A stretch of 64,000 nt of DNA, taken from the NCBI RefSeq assembly GCF_004005855.1, contig NZ_SACL01000005.1:1-64000 (forward strand). Direction: 5' to 3'. This document shows, piece by piece, positions 35,724-44,125 of this stretch (position 1 is its first letter; the number at the start of each line of letters is the position of its first letter). The notes beneath the pieces were generated by a model. It saw nothing but the letters and a program-made list of their open reading frames with translations. It did no database searches and was not told the origin of the DNA. The translations under genes and the position numbers were made by a program. The DNA is from Rhodovarius crocodyli. Its GTDB lineage: Bacteria > Pseudomonadota > Alphaproteobacteria > Acetobacterales > Acetobacteraceae.

Positions 35724-36533
35724 CTAAGGGCGCACACCCGCGACAAAAGCCGCCACCCGCCGCATCGCGTCCTCCCGCGCCGCCGGGTCGGTGCCCAGAT
35801 GCGCCTGGCCGTTGTTGCCCGCCGTATAGGCCAGCCCCGTCCGCACCCTGATCGGGGCATTGGGCGCATCGAAGCCGTGATAGGCGCCGGGATAGGCGTG
35901 ATAGGCGATGCGGTCCGGGAAGCGCCCGGCCAGCTGCTGGCAGGTCCAGGCGGGCGTCCAGTCATCGGCCTCCCCGATCAGCAGCAGCATCGGCGCGGCC
36001 GTGTTCCAGGACGCCAGGCGGTTCGGTACGCCGCAGCCCGGATACATCGCCACATAGGCCAGGATCGGCGCGCCTTCGGGGTTGTTCGCGGTCCACAACA
36101 CCGTGCTGCCGCCATGGGACCAGCCCATCATCACCACGCCCGGGCCGCCGAAGGGCTGGGCCACCAGCCATCGCGCGGCGGCGATGGCATCGGCCCGGCG
36201 TTCCCGCCCAGGCAGGATCGCGCGCTCGCGCCGGGTGCATTGCTCGCCCTGGCCGCGGCTGCCGAAGCTGTCGGGCAGCAGCACCGCATGGCCCTGCCCG
36301 GTCAGCAGCCGCGCCCATTCGCGATACAGCGCCGAGACCTGGCCATCCGGCCGGCGGAACCCCGCGCAGCCGTGCATGCCCAGCACGGCGGGGCCCGTGA
36401 CCGGCCCGTCGGGCAGGTACAGCTCCGCACGCAGCGTCACGCCGGGCGGTCCGGGCAACTCGACGGTGCTCTGGCGCATGGCCAGGGCGGGGGCCGCATG
36501 CAGCAGCAGGATCAACAGGGCGAGATGGCGCAT
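35724..36533 (-). CDS. exported dienelactone hydrolase-like alpha/beta hydrolase
   Basis: 269 residues with a signal peptide (LALLILLLHAAPALA). The nucleophile elbow GWSHGG (Ser139), an Asp in GEADDWTP and a His in YHGFDAPN make a complete triad. An oxyanion block HGCAGFRRPDG is present. Likely a secreted esterase or lactonase; substrate unknown. Single gene, divergent from metY. Confidence 0.83.
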   Translation of the reverse strand: MRHLALLILLLHAAPALAMRQSTVELPGPPGVTLRAELYLPDGPVTGPAVLGMHGCAGFRRPDGQVSALYREWARLLTGQGHAVLLPDSFGSRGQGEQCTRRERAILPGRERRADAIAAARWLVAQPFGGPGVVMMGWSHGGSTVLWTANNPEGAPILAYVAMYPGCGVPNRLASWNTAAPMLLLIGEADDWTPAWTCQQLAGRFPDRIAYHAYPGAYHGFDAPNAPIRVRTGLAYTAGNNGQAHLGTDPAAREDAMRRVAAFVAGVRP

Positions 36534-36628
36534 CCGCGCAGCCTCGCGCAGCGGGCATCATTCAAGCAAGTGCTTCCACCGCCGGGCCGCGAATGGCATC
36601 GTCCGCGCAACCAGAAGGAGAGGAAGCC

Positions 36629-37909
36629 ATGGCCTATACCAAGCCGGAGACGATTGCCCTGCACGGCGGCTCCCACCGCGCGGACCCGACGGCCGGCAGC
36701 GTGGCCGTGCCGATCCACCAGACCACCAGCTTCCAGTTCCAGGACACGGGCCATGCCTCCCGCCTGTTCGCCCTGCAGGAGCTGGGGAACATCTACAGCC
36801 GCATCATGAACCCCACCTGCGACGCGCTGGAAACCCGCGTGGCCGCGCTGGAAGGGGGCGTGGCGGCCCTGGCGCTGGGCTCTGGCCAGGCGGCCAGCAC
36901 CTTCTGCGTGCTGAACCTGTGCGAGGCGGGGGACAACATCGTCTCCTCCACCAACATCTATGGCGGCACCTGGAACCTGTTCGCGAACACGCTGAAGCAG
37001 TTCGGCATCGAGGTCCGCTTCGTGGACCCGGCCGACCCCGCGGCGTTCAGGAAGGCATCCGACGACCGCACCCGCTGCTGGTATGGCGAGACCCTGCCGA
37101 ACCCGAAGCTGGAGGTGTTCCCGATCGCCGAGGTCGCGGCGATGGGCCGCGAGATGGGCATCCCGCTCATCATGGACAACACGGCGGCGCCCATCATCTG
37201 CAAGCCGCTGGAACTCGGCGCCGCAGTGGTCATGCACTCCACCACCAAATGGATCGGCGGGCACGGCACCAGCATCGGCGGCATCGTGATCGACGGCGGC
37301 AATTTCGACTGGGAAGCCTGGGGCGACCGCTTCCCCACGCTGAACAAGCCCGATCCCAGCTATCACGGCGCGGTCTGGACCCAGGCGGTGAAGCCGCTCG
37401 GCCCCATCGCCTACATCATCCGCATGCGCACCTGCCTGCTGCGCGACATCGGCGCGCCCATGGCCCCCTTCAACGCCTTCATGTTCATCCAGGGGCTGGA
37501 GACGCTGCCGCTGCGCGTCGAACGCCACAATGAGAACGCCGTGAAGGTCGCGAAATACCTGGCCGGGCACCCCAAGGTGGCCAAGGTGATCCACCCGTCG
37601 CTGGCCACCGGCGAAGCCGCGCGCCGCGCGGCCACGCTGAAGGGCGGCTACGGCTCCCTGCTGGGCTTCGAGCTGAAGGCGGGGGTCGAGGCCGGCAAGA
37701 GCTTCATCGAGAAGCTGAAGATGTTCTACCACGTGGCCAATATCGGCGACGCGCGCAGCCTGGCGATCCACCCCGCCACCACCACCCACAGCCAGCTTTC
37801 GGTCGAGGAACAGGCCATGGCCGGCGTGACACCGGGCTACGTCCGGCTCTCGATCGGCATCGAGCATATCGACGATATCCTGGCTGATCTTGAGCAGGCC
37901 CTGGCTTGA
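36629..37909 (+). CDS. metY: O-acetylhomoserine (thiol)-lyase / aminocarboxypropyltransferase
   Basis: PLP enzyme making homocysteine from O-acetylhomoserine and sulfide. 426 residues, the long form typical of MetY. The PLP lysine is K207 in MHSTTKWIGGHG; SGQAASTF and SRIMNPTCDALE are other Cys/Met-metabolism motifs. AAGGAGAGGA supports the ATG at 36629. Transcribed alone towards hemB. Confidence 0.92.
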   Translation: MAYTKPETIALHGGSHRADPTAGSVAVPIHQTTSFQFQDTGHASRLFALQELGNIYSRIMNPTCDALETRVAALEGGVAALALGSGQAASTFCVLNLCEAGDNIVSSTNIYGGTWNLFANTLKQFGIEVRFVDPADPAAFRKASDDRTRCWYGETLPNPKLEVFPIAEVAAMGREMGIPLIMDNTAAPIICKPLELGAAVVMHSTTKWIGGHGTSIGGIVIDGGNFDWEAWGDRFPTLNKPDPSYHGAVWTQAVKPLGPIAYIIRMRTCLLRDIGAPMAPFNAFMFIQGLETLPLRVERHNENAVKVAKYLAGHPKVAKVIHPSLATGEAARRAATLKGGYGSLLGFELKAGVEAGKSFIEKLKMFYHVANIGDARSLAIHPATTTHSQLSVEEQAMAGVTPGYVRLSIGIEHIDDILADLEQALA

Positions 37910-37937
37910 GAAGGCGGGGGCGGCGGCGTAATCCGAA

Positions 37938-37960
37938 GGGGCGGGCCGGTCGCCCGCCCC
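37938..37960 (+). terminator. G+C-rich hairpin between metY and hemB
   Basis: 9-bp perfect stem GGGGCGGGC / GCCCGCCCC with a 5-base loop, 28 bases after the metY stop. There is no T-tract after it (ATTCCG), so it may stabilise the mRNA end or act as a weak terminator. Confidence 0.45.
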
Positions 37961-37978
37961 ATTCCGTGAGGTAGTGCC

Positions 37979-38977
37979 ATGATCCCGCTCGGCTCCTTCC
38001 CCAACACGCGCTTGCGCCGCAACCGCCGCGACGCCTGGACCCGGGCGCTGACCGCCGAGAACGTCCTGGCGCCCTCCAACCTGATCTGGCCGATCTTCAT
38101 CTGCGAAGGCGAGAACCGCCGCGTGCCGGTGGACACCATGCCGGGGCAGATCCGCGTCTCTGTGGACCTGGTGGCGGAGCATGTGGCCGAGGCCGTGGCC
38201 CTCGGCATCCCGGCCGTGGCCCTCTTTCCCTACACGCCGGCCGAGCAGCGCGACCCCGAAGGCACGCGCGCGCTGGACGAGAACAACCTGATCTGTTCCG
38301 CTGCCCGCGCGCTGAAGGCCGCCCACCCCACGCTCGGCGTCATCGGCGACGTGGCGCTCGATACCTACACCGACCACGGCCATGACGGCGTGCTGCGCGA
38401 CGGATACGTCCATAACGAGGACACCGTCGCCATCCTGTGCGAGATGGCCGTGACGATGGCCAAGGCCGGCGTGGACGTCATCGCGCCGTCGGACATGATG
38501 GACGGGCGCATCGGCGCCATCCGCGCGGCACTGGACGCCCAGGGGCTGATCCACACCAAGATCATGTCCTATGCCGCCAAATACGCCTCTGGCTTCTACT
38601 CGCCCTTCCGGGATGCCGTGGGCAGCCTGGGCCAGCTGATCGGCGACAAGAAGACCTATCAGATGGACCCCGCCAACAGCGACGAAGCCCTGCGCGAGGT
38701 TGCCCTGGACATCCAGGAAGGCGCCGACATGGTGATGGTGAAGCCCGGCCTGCCCTACCTGGACATCGTCCACCGCGTGCGCACCACCTTCGGCGTGCCG
38801 ACCTACGCCTACCAGGTCAGCGGCGAATACTCGATGATCATGGCCGCCGTGGAACGCGGCTGGCTGGACCACGACCGCGCGATGATGGAAGCCCTGATGG
38901 CCTTCAAGCGCGCCGGCTGCAACGGCATCCTGACCTACTTCGCGGTGAAGGCCGCCAGGCTGCTGAAGAACGGGTGA
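37979..38977 (+). CDS. hemB: delta-aminolevulinic acid dehydratase (porphobilinogen synthase), non-zinc type
   Basis: 332 residues; condenses two aminolevulinates to porphobilinogen in tetrapyrrole synthesis. The metal-site segment DVALDTYTDHGHDG has aspartates where zinc enzymes carry cysteines, so it is the Mg-type found in alphaproteobacteria. The Schiff-base lysine is in ADMVMVKPGLPYLD. Composite palindrome C starts right after the gene. Confidence 0.96.
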   Translation: MIPLGSFPNTRLRRNRRDAWTRALTAENVLAPSNLIWPIFICEGENRRVPVDTMPGQIRVSVDLVAEHVAEAVALGIPAVALFPYTPAEQRDPEGTRALDENNLICSAARALKAAHPTLGVIGDVALDTYTDHGHDGVLRDGYVHNEDTVAILCEMAVTMAKAGVDVIAPSDMMDGRIGAIRAALDAQGLIHTKIMSYAAKYASGFYSPFRDAVGSLGQLIGDKKTYQMDPANSDEALREVALDIQEGADMVMVKPGLPYLDIVHRVRTTFGVPTYAYQVSGEYSMIMAAVERGWLDHDRAMMEALMAFKRAGCNGILTYFAVKAARLLKNG

Positions 38978-38984
38978 GGTCGGA

Positions 38985-39232
38985 CCGGGGGCTTCGCCCC
39001 CAGGCCCCCACCAAAGGGCTCCGCCCTCTGGACGCCCGCCAAGGGTCGTGACGACCCTTGGAACCCAGGAGTTATCCGAAAGGGCGAGGAGGGGCACCAG
39101 GCGCCCTCTTGGCCCATCGGTCGCTATCCGCCCCTCCTCGCCCTTTCGGCTATCGGTTTCCAAAGGCCTTTCGGCCTTTGGTGGGGATCCAAGGGGCAAA
39201 GCCCTTTGGCGGGGTCCGGGGCAGAGCCCCGG
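38985..39232. repeat. composite palindromic intergenic element, copy C
   Basis: Fills the gap between convergent hemB and a dehydrogenase. End hairpins GGGGGC-TTC-GCCCCC (38987-39001) and CCGGGGC-AGA-GCCCCGG (39216-39232). Third-level hairpin on the right CCAAAGGC / GCCTTTGG (39160-39181), matched on the left by CCAAGGGTCGTGACGACCCTTGG. Central perfect 20-bp stem at 39076-39095 and 39130-39149 (CCGAAAGGGCGAGGAGGGGC) around a 34-base loop. Whole structure: hairpins 1-2-3, stem, 3-2-1. Confidence 0.85.
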
Positions 39233-39239
39233 TCCAGCC

Positions 39240-40133
39240 TCACCCCTCTCCAGGCAGCTTGATGCCCGTCATCGCCTGGTAGGCGCGGATGACGAAGGCG
39301 TCGTCCTTGCCGCCGTGGCCTTGGGCGGCGGCGGCGATGAACAGTTGCATCGCCTGGGCGGCGAGCGGCACGGGGGACTGGGCGTCGCGCGCCATGGCTT
39401 CGACCAGGCCCAGGTCCTTGACGAAGATGTTGACGGCGGAGTGCGGGGTTTCGTCGCCGGCCAGGACATGGGCCATGCGGTTCTCGAACATCCAGCTGTT
39501 GCCGGCGGCGCCGGTGACGACGCCGTAGACCTGCTCGGGGTCCAGGCCGGCCTTGATGGCAAGGGCCATGGCCTCGGCCGCGACGGCGATGTGCACGCCG
39601 GCCAGCAGTTGGTGCGTGACCTTCATGGTGGCGCCGAGGCCGGCTTCGGCGCCCAGCTTCCAGACCTTGGCGGCCACCGCGTCCAGCACCGGCGCGGCGG
39701 CGGCGAAGGCGGCCTCGGGCCCGCTGGCCATCACGGTCATGGTGCCGGCATTGGCGGCCTTGGACCCGCCGGAGACGGGCGCGTCGAGATAGAGCAGGCC
39801 CTGGGCCGCGGCGTCGGCGGCCAGCGCACGGGCGTCGGCCGGCGCCATGGTGGCTGAGACGATGAGGATCGCGCCAGGGGCCAGGCGGGGCGCGCAGCCC
39901 TCTGGCCCGAACAGGGAGGCTCGGGCCTGGGCCGCGTTGACGGTCAGCACCAGCACGGCGGTCGTGCCCTGGGGGATGTCGGCCGCGCGTGCCACGGCGG
40001 TGCCGCCTGCCTGCTCGAAGGCGGCGCGGGCTGCGGGGCTGGGGTCCACGCCCACCACGGCATGCCCCGCCTTCAGCAGGGACCGCGCGGCCCCCTGCCC
40101 CATGCTGCCCAACCCGATGGCGGCGATCGTCAT
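39240..40133 (-). CDS. NAD-dependent beta-hydroxyacid dehydrogenase, LtnD-like
   Basis: 297 residues. MTIAAIGLGSMGQGAARSLL binds NAD, DAPVSGGSKAANAGTM is the substrate block, and KVTHQLLAG holds the catalytic lysine. The GAAGNSWMFENR segment is typical of the LtnD (L-threonate / D-erythronate dehydrogenase) branch, although other 3-hydroxyacids are possible. It overlaps the upstream flavoprotein by 4 bases. A paralogue lies at 59184-60044. Confidence 0.85.
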   Translation of the reverse strand: MTIAAIGLGSMGQGAARSLLKAGHAVVGVDPSPAARAAFEQAGGTAVARAADIPQGTTAVLVLTVNAAQARASLFGPEGCAPRLAPGAILIVSATMAPADARALAADAAAQGLLYLDAPVSGGSKAANAGTMTVMASGPEAAFAAAAPVLDAVAAKVWKLGAEAGLGATMKVTHQLLAGVHIAVAAEAMALAIKAGLDPEQVYGVVTGAAGNSWMFENRMAHVLAGDETPHSAVNIFVKDLGLVEAMARDAQSPVPLAAQAMQLFIAAAAQGHGGKDDAFVIRAYQAMTGIKLPGEG

Positions 40134-41365
40134 GGCGTGAAGCTCTCCCTCTCATTCAGCAGCGCGGGGTCGAAGCCCGCGAGTTTCTTGTAGTGGTTGG
40201 CCGTCTCGGCCAGTTCCTGGCGGCTGATCACGGCCTCCAGGTCGGTGAAGCCGTCCGGCGCGCGTTCATGCACGCGTTCCAGGATCACGTCGGGCCCCAG
40301 CGCCCGGTTCGCGAGAGTCAGTGTCGCGGTGGGCGGCCGGCGCGCGGCGTCATAGGCCGCGAGCCCCGCCGCCCAGTCGCCCTGGCAGCGGCCCAGATGC
40401 ATGGCCAGCACCCGCGCGTCGAGAATGGCCTGGGAGGCACCGTTGGAGCCGATCGGGTACATGGGGTGGGCGGCATCGCCCAGCAGCGTCACGCGCCCCT
40501 CGTTCCAGCTGGGCAACGGGTCGCGGTCCACCATCGGGAACTCGTAGACGGCCTCGGCGCGCGCCATCAGCGCGGGCACGTCGAGCCAGGGCCACACCCA
40601 GTCGCGGTAATGCGGGATCACGTCCTCCAGCCTGCCCTGGCGGTTCCAGTCCTCACGGTTCCAGGCCGTGTCGGCGGGCAGCACGCGTTCCGCGATCCAG
40701 TTGATCAGCTGCGTGCCGTCCTGGTGGTTGGCGATGGGATAGCAGACGAATTTCAGGTCGTGGTGGCCGCACTGGATCATGGTGGCGCCCCCCAGGAAGG
40801 GCGGCGCGACAGAGGTGGCGCGCCACAGCACGGCCCCCTTCCAGCGCGGCGCCCCTTCATCCGGCAGGCGCTGGGCGCGCACGGCGGAATGGATGCCGTC
40901 GGCGCCCACCAGCACGTCTGCGCGCGCGACCAGGCCATCGGCGAAATAGGCGGTGACGCCATGGGCATCATGCTCCACCCGCTCCAGCCGGCAGCCGGTA
41001 TGCACCCGCCAGGCGCCCAGCCGCGCCCGTGCCTCGACCAGCAGCAGCATGTGCAGCCGGCCGCGATGGATGCTGTATTGCGGCCAGTGATAGCCGGCGG
41101 CCAGCCCGCGCGGCTCGCGCCAGATCTCCTGGCCATGGGCGGTGATGTAGCGCAGTTCCTGCGTCGCGATGCCGGTCTCGGCCAGCAGCGGCGCCAGGCC
41201 CAGCTCCGTCAGTTCCCGCACCGCATGGGGCAGCACGTTGATGCCGACGCCGAGGGGGCGGATCTCGCGCACCGCCTCGAACACCTCGACGTCGATGCCG
41301 GCGGCGTGCAGGGAAAGCGCGGCCGTGAGCCCGCCTATCCCGCCGCCGATGATGATGACGCGCAT
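40130..41365 (-). CDS. FAD-dependent aromatic-type monooxygenase
   Basis: 411 residues. MRVIIIGGGIGGLTAALSLH binds FAD, LVGADGIHSAVR is the DG motif, and GDAAHPMYPIGSNGASQAI is the GD motif of class A flavoprotein hydroxylases. Uses NAD(P)H and oxygen to hydroxylate an unknown aromatic or similar substrate. The ATG at 41365 is chosen by homology. First gene of a coupled pair with the dehydrogenase, suggesting one catabolic step set. Confidence 0.88.
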   Translation of the reverse strand: MRVIIIGGGIGGLTAALSLHAAGIDVEVFEAVREIRPLGVGINVLPHAVRELTELGLAPLLAETGIATQELRYITAHGQEIWREPRGLAAGYHWPQYSIHRGRLHMLLLVEARARLGAWRVHTGCRLERVEHDAHGVTAYFADGLVARADVLVGADGIHSAVRAQRLPDEGAPRWKGAVLWRATSVAPPFLGGATMIQCGHHDLKFVCYPIANHQDGTQLINWIAERVLPADTAWNREDWNRQGRLEDVIPHYRDWVWPWLDVPALMARAEAVYEFPMVDRDPLPSWNEGRVTLLGDAAHPMYPIGSNGASQAILDARVLAMHLGRCQGDWAAGLAAYDAARRPPTATLTLANRALGPDVILERVHERAPDGFTDLEAVISRQELAETANHYKKLAGFDPALLNERESFTP

Positions 41366-41469
41366 GAAACCCTCCCGCGCGGAGTTAGAACCCGGCCCGC
41401 CGCCGCCGCAAGGGCGGTTTGGGCGATAACCCTTCCCAACGGCCGCCACCGCGCCCACATTGTGCCCTC

Positions 41470-42837
41470 ATGCCCGTGACGAGACGCACCGCCATTTCTG
41501 CTTTGCCCCTGGCCGCCGCCATCGCGGCCGATACTCCGCCCGCCCGTGCCCAGCAGCCCTCGAACAGCCTCGGAAGACCGATCTTCGGCGCCAAGCAGTG
41601 GCGGCTGGAGAACGGGCTGCGCGTGGTGCTGGCCGAAAGCCACCGCGCCCCGCTGGTGGCGCATTACGTGTTCTACGGCGCCGGCGCCGGAGAGGACCCG
41701 CAGGGGATCGGCGGCGTCGCCCACTTCATGGAACACATGATGTTCAAGGGCAGCGGCAACGTGCCGAGCGGGGATTTCTCCCGCCTCGTCGCCCGCCAGG
41801 GCGGGCAGGACAACGCCTTCACCAGCCGCGACGTCACGGCCTATTACCAGCATGTCGAATCATCGCGCCTCGCGCTGGTGATGCGCATGGAGGCGGACCG
41901 CATGGCGGGCCCGCTGTTCAACCCGGCCGAGTTCGAAGCCGAGCGCAGCGTGGTGCTGGAGGAACGCCGCCAGGTGGTGGAAAGCCAGCCGCGCAGCAAG
42001 TTCCGTGAGAGCTTCGACGCCGCCATGTGGGGCCGCCAGCATTGGCGCGGCCGCCCCATCATCGGCTGGGAGGAGGAGATCCGCGCGATCTCCCGCGATG
42101 ACATGCTGGCCTTCTTCGGCGCCCGCTATGCCCCCGGCAACGCGACGCTGGTGGTGGCCGGCGACGTGACCGAGGACCAGCTGCGGGAGCTGGTGGACCA
42201 GACCTATGCCAAGGTGCCGGCCCGCGCCTTCACCCCCCGCGCGCGGGGCGATATTCCGGCCGCCCCCGGCATGCCCCGCATCGAGCAGACGAGCCCCGCG
42301 ACGCGGGAGGCGAGCTTCACCCGCGCCATCGCGGCGCCCTCGGCCACCTGGGGCGAGAAGCGCCATGCCTGGCCGCTGGAGGTGCTGTCCCATGTGCTGG
42401 GCGGGGGCACGGGTTCCCGGCTGCACAAGGCGCTGGTCGAGAGCGGCCTGGCTGTCTCCGCCGGTGCCGGCTACGATTCGGATGTGGTGGGTGCCGGCAT
42501 CTTCACCGTCGCCGCCACGCTGCGCGCGCCCAACACCCGAGAGGCGCTGGAACAGGCGGCCAATGCCGAGATCGCCCGCATCGCCCAGGACGGCGCGACG
42601 GAGGCCGAGGTCTCGCGCTCCATCCGCCAGCTGACGGCGGGCGCGATGCTGGCTCTCGACGGGCTGGGTGCGGCGCCGCGCATGCTGGGCGGCGCGCTGG
42701 CCATCGGCCTGCCGCTCGAGGATGTGGAGCACTGGCCCGACAAGCTGCGGGCCGTGACGACCGCCCAGGTGAACGAGGCCGCTCGCGCCGTGCTGGTGAA
42801 CCCGCTCACGACCTCCGGCTGGCTGCTGCCCGCATGA
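41470..42837 (+). CDS. M16 zinc peptidase, catalytic subunit (pitrilysin family), exported
   Basis: 455 residues with an N-terminal signal containing two arginines (VTRRTAISALPLAAAIAA). The inverted zinc motif HFMEH (85-89) and a downstream Glu-bearing segment (EFEAERSVVLEERR) identify the active M16 half. It faces the periplasm and degrades peptides. The next gene (4-base ATGA overlap) encodes the inactive partner half. Confidence 0.9.
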   Translation: MPVTRRTAISALPLAAAIAADTPPARAQQPSNSLGRPIFGAKQWRLENGLRVVLAESHRAPLVAHYVFYGAGAGEDPQGIGGVAHFMEHMMFKGSGNVPSGDFSRLVARQGGQDNAFTSRDVTAYYQHVESSRLALVMRMEADRMAGPLFNPAEFEAERSVVLEERRQVVESQPRSKFRESFDAAMWGRQHWRGRPIIGWEEEIRAISRDDMLAFFGARYAPGNATLVVAGDVTEDQLRELVDQTYAKVPARAFTPRARGDIPAAPGMPRIEQTSPATREASFTRAIAAPSATWGEKRHAWPLEVLSHVLGGGTGSRLHKALVESGLAVSAGAGYDSDVVGAGIFTVAATLRAPNTREALEQAANAEIARIAQDGATEAEVSRSIRQLTAGAMLALDGLGAAPRMLGGALAIGLPLEDVEHWPDKLRAVTTAQVNEAARAVLVNPLTTSGWLLPA

Positions 42838-44114
42838 TCCCGAACGCGACCGACACCGCCTCCCTGCCGCCGCGCGCCGCCTTCGCCCTGCCCATCCGCG
42901 TGATCCGCGAGGGCGGCATCACCGCCTGGCTGGTCGAGGACCAGTCCGTCCCCGTCGTCTCCCTGGAATGGAGCTGGCAGGGCGGGGCCGCGCTGGATGC
43001 GCCGGAGCAGGTGGGCCGCATGGCCCTCGCCTTCGCCATGCTGACCGAGGGCGCGGGTGAGCTGAACCACCTGGCCTTCACCGATGCCGCGCGTGACAAC
43101 GGCATCGTGCTGCAATTCGGCGCGGGGCGGGACACCGCCTCGGGCGGGTTCCGCGCGCTGCGCGATTCGCTGCCGGAGGCGGTGCGCCTGGCCAAGCTGG
43201 CCATGACCGCGCCTCGTTTGGATGCGCCTGACCTGGACAGGGTGCGCGCGCGCAGCATCGTGGCCGTGCGCCAGGCCATCGAAACGCCGCGGGGCGCCGC
43301 CAACCGCGCCTTCTGGGCCGCGGCCTATCCGGGCCATCCGGCCGGGCGCTCCGCCACGCCGGACAGCCTGGCCGCCATTCCCCGAGAGGCGCTGCTGCAA
43401 GGGCTTTCGGCCCAGCTGCGCCGCGACGGCGTGCTGGTGGGCGCCGCCGGCGCCATCACCGAGGATGAGCTGCGCGCCCTGCTGCGCGAGATGTTCGCCG
43501 GACTTCCCGCCCAGGCCCCGGCGCCCCTGCCCTCCCTGCCGGCCATGGCGGATTTCGCGCCGGTGGTCGAACACCGCCCGGCGCCGCAATCCTCGGTCAT
43601 GTTCGGCCAGGAAGGCCCCCTGCCCGACGACCCGCGCTGGGAAGCCACGCAGGTCGCGCTGCGAATCCTGGGCGGCAGCGGCTTCTCCTCGCGCCTGATG
43701 CGCCAGGTGCGTGAGGAACGCGGCCTGACCTACGGTATCGGCGCGGGGCTGGATGTGGTGTTCGGCCGGGCCGTGGTGCTGGGCCAGGCCAGCACCGACA
43801 ACGCCCGCGTGGCCGAGATGCTGGGCCTGACGCGTGAGATCTGGGCCCGCATGGCCGCCGACGGCCCCCTGGCGTCGGAGTTGGAGGAGGCGGTGGACTA
43901 CCTGAACGGCACGCTGCCGCTGCAGTTCAGCGACAGCCGGCGCATCGCGGGCGGCCTGCTCAGCCTGATGCAGAACAACCGCACCCCCGCCTGGCTGCAG
44001 GGCCGGCCCGCGCGGCTTTCCGCGCTGACCGTGGCCGATGTGGCGGCGGCCGCGCGGCAATTCGGTGCTTCTCCGTTGAGGGTGGTGGTAGCCGGGCAGC
44101 CGGTTGGCCTGTAA
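42834..44114 (+). CDS. M16 family non-catalytic subunit
   Basis: 426 residues with the same fold as its neighbour (VRLAKLAMTAPRLDAPDLDRVRA-like helices; GLTYGIGAGLDVVFG), but the HxxEH zinc motif is missing (LTEGAGELNHLAF at that place). It is thus the non-catalytic half of a heterodimer, as in mitochondrial processing peptidase and paired bacterial M16 proteins. No clear signal peptide at the annotated start. Confidence 0.87.
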   Translation: MIPNATDTASLPPRAAFALPIRVIREGGITAWLVEDQSVPVVSLEWSWQGGAALDAPEQVGRMALAFAMLTEGAGELNHLAFTDAARDNGIVLQFGAGRDTASGGFRALRDSLPEAVRLAKLAMTAPRLDAPDLDRVRARSIVAVRQAIETPRGAANRAFWAAAYPGHPAGRSATPDSLAAIPREALLQGLSAQLRRDGVLVGAAGAITEDELRALLREMFAGLPAQAPAPLPSLPAMADFAPVVEHRPAPQSSVMFGQEGPLPDDPRWEATQVALRILGGSGFSSRLMRQVREERGLTYGIGAGLDVVFGRAVVLGQASTDNARVAEMLGLTREIWARMAADGPLASELEEAVDYLNGTLPLQFSDSRRIAGGLLSLMQNNRTPAWLQGRPARLSALTVADVAAAARQFGASPLRVVVAGQPVGL

Positions 44115-44125
44115 GGTCGCCCGCG

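Noticed and set aside
36512..39199. Very long minus-strand open frame (about 895 codons) across metY and hemB
   Set aside because: It is opposite two well-supported genes and a non-coding palindrome; composition is shadow-like with no domain.
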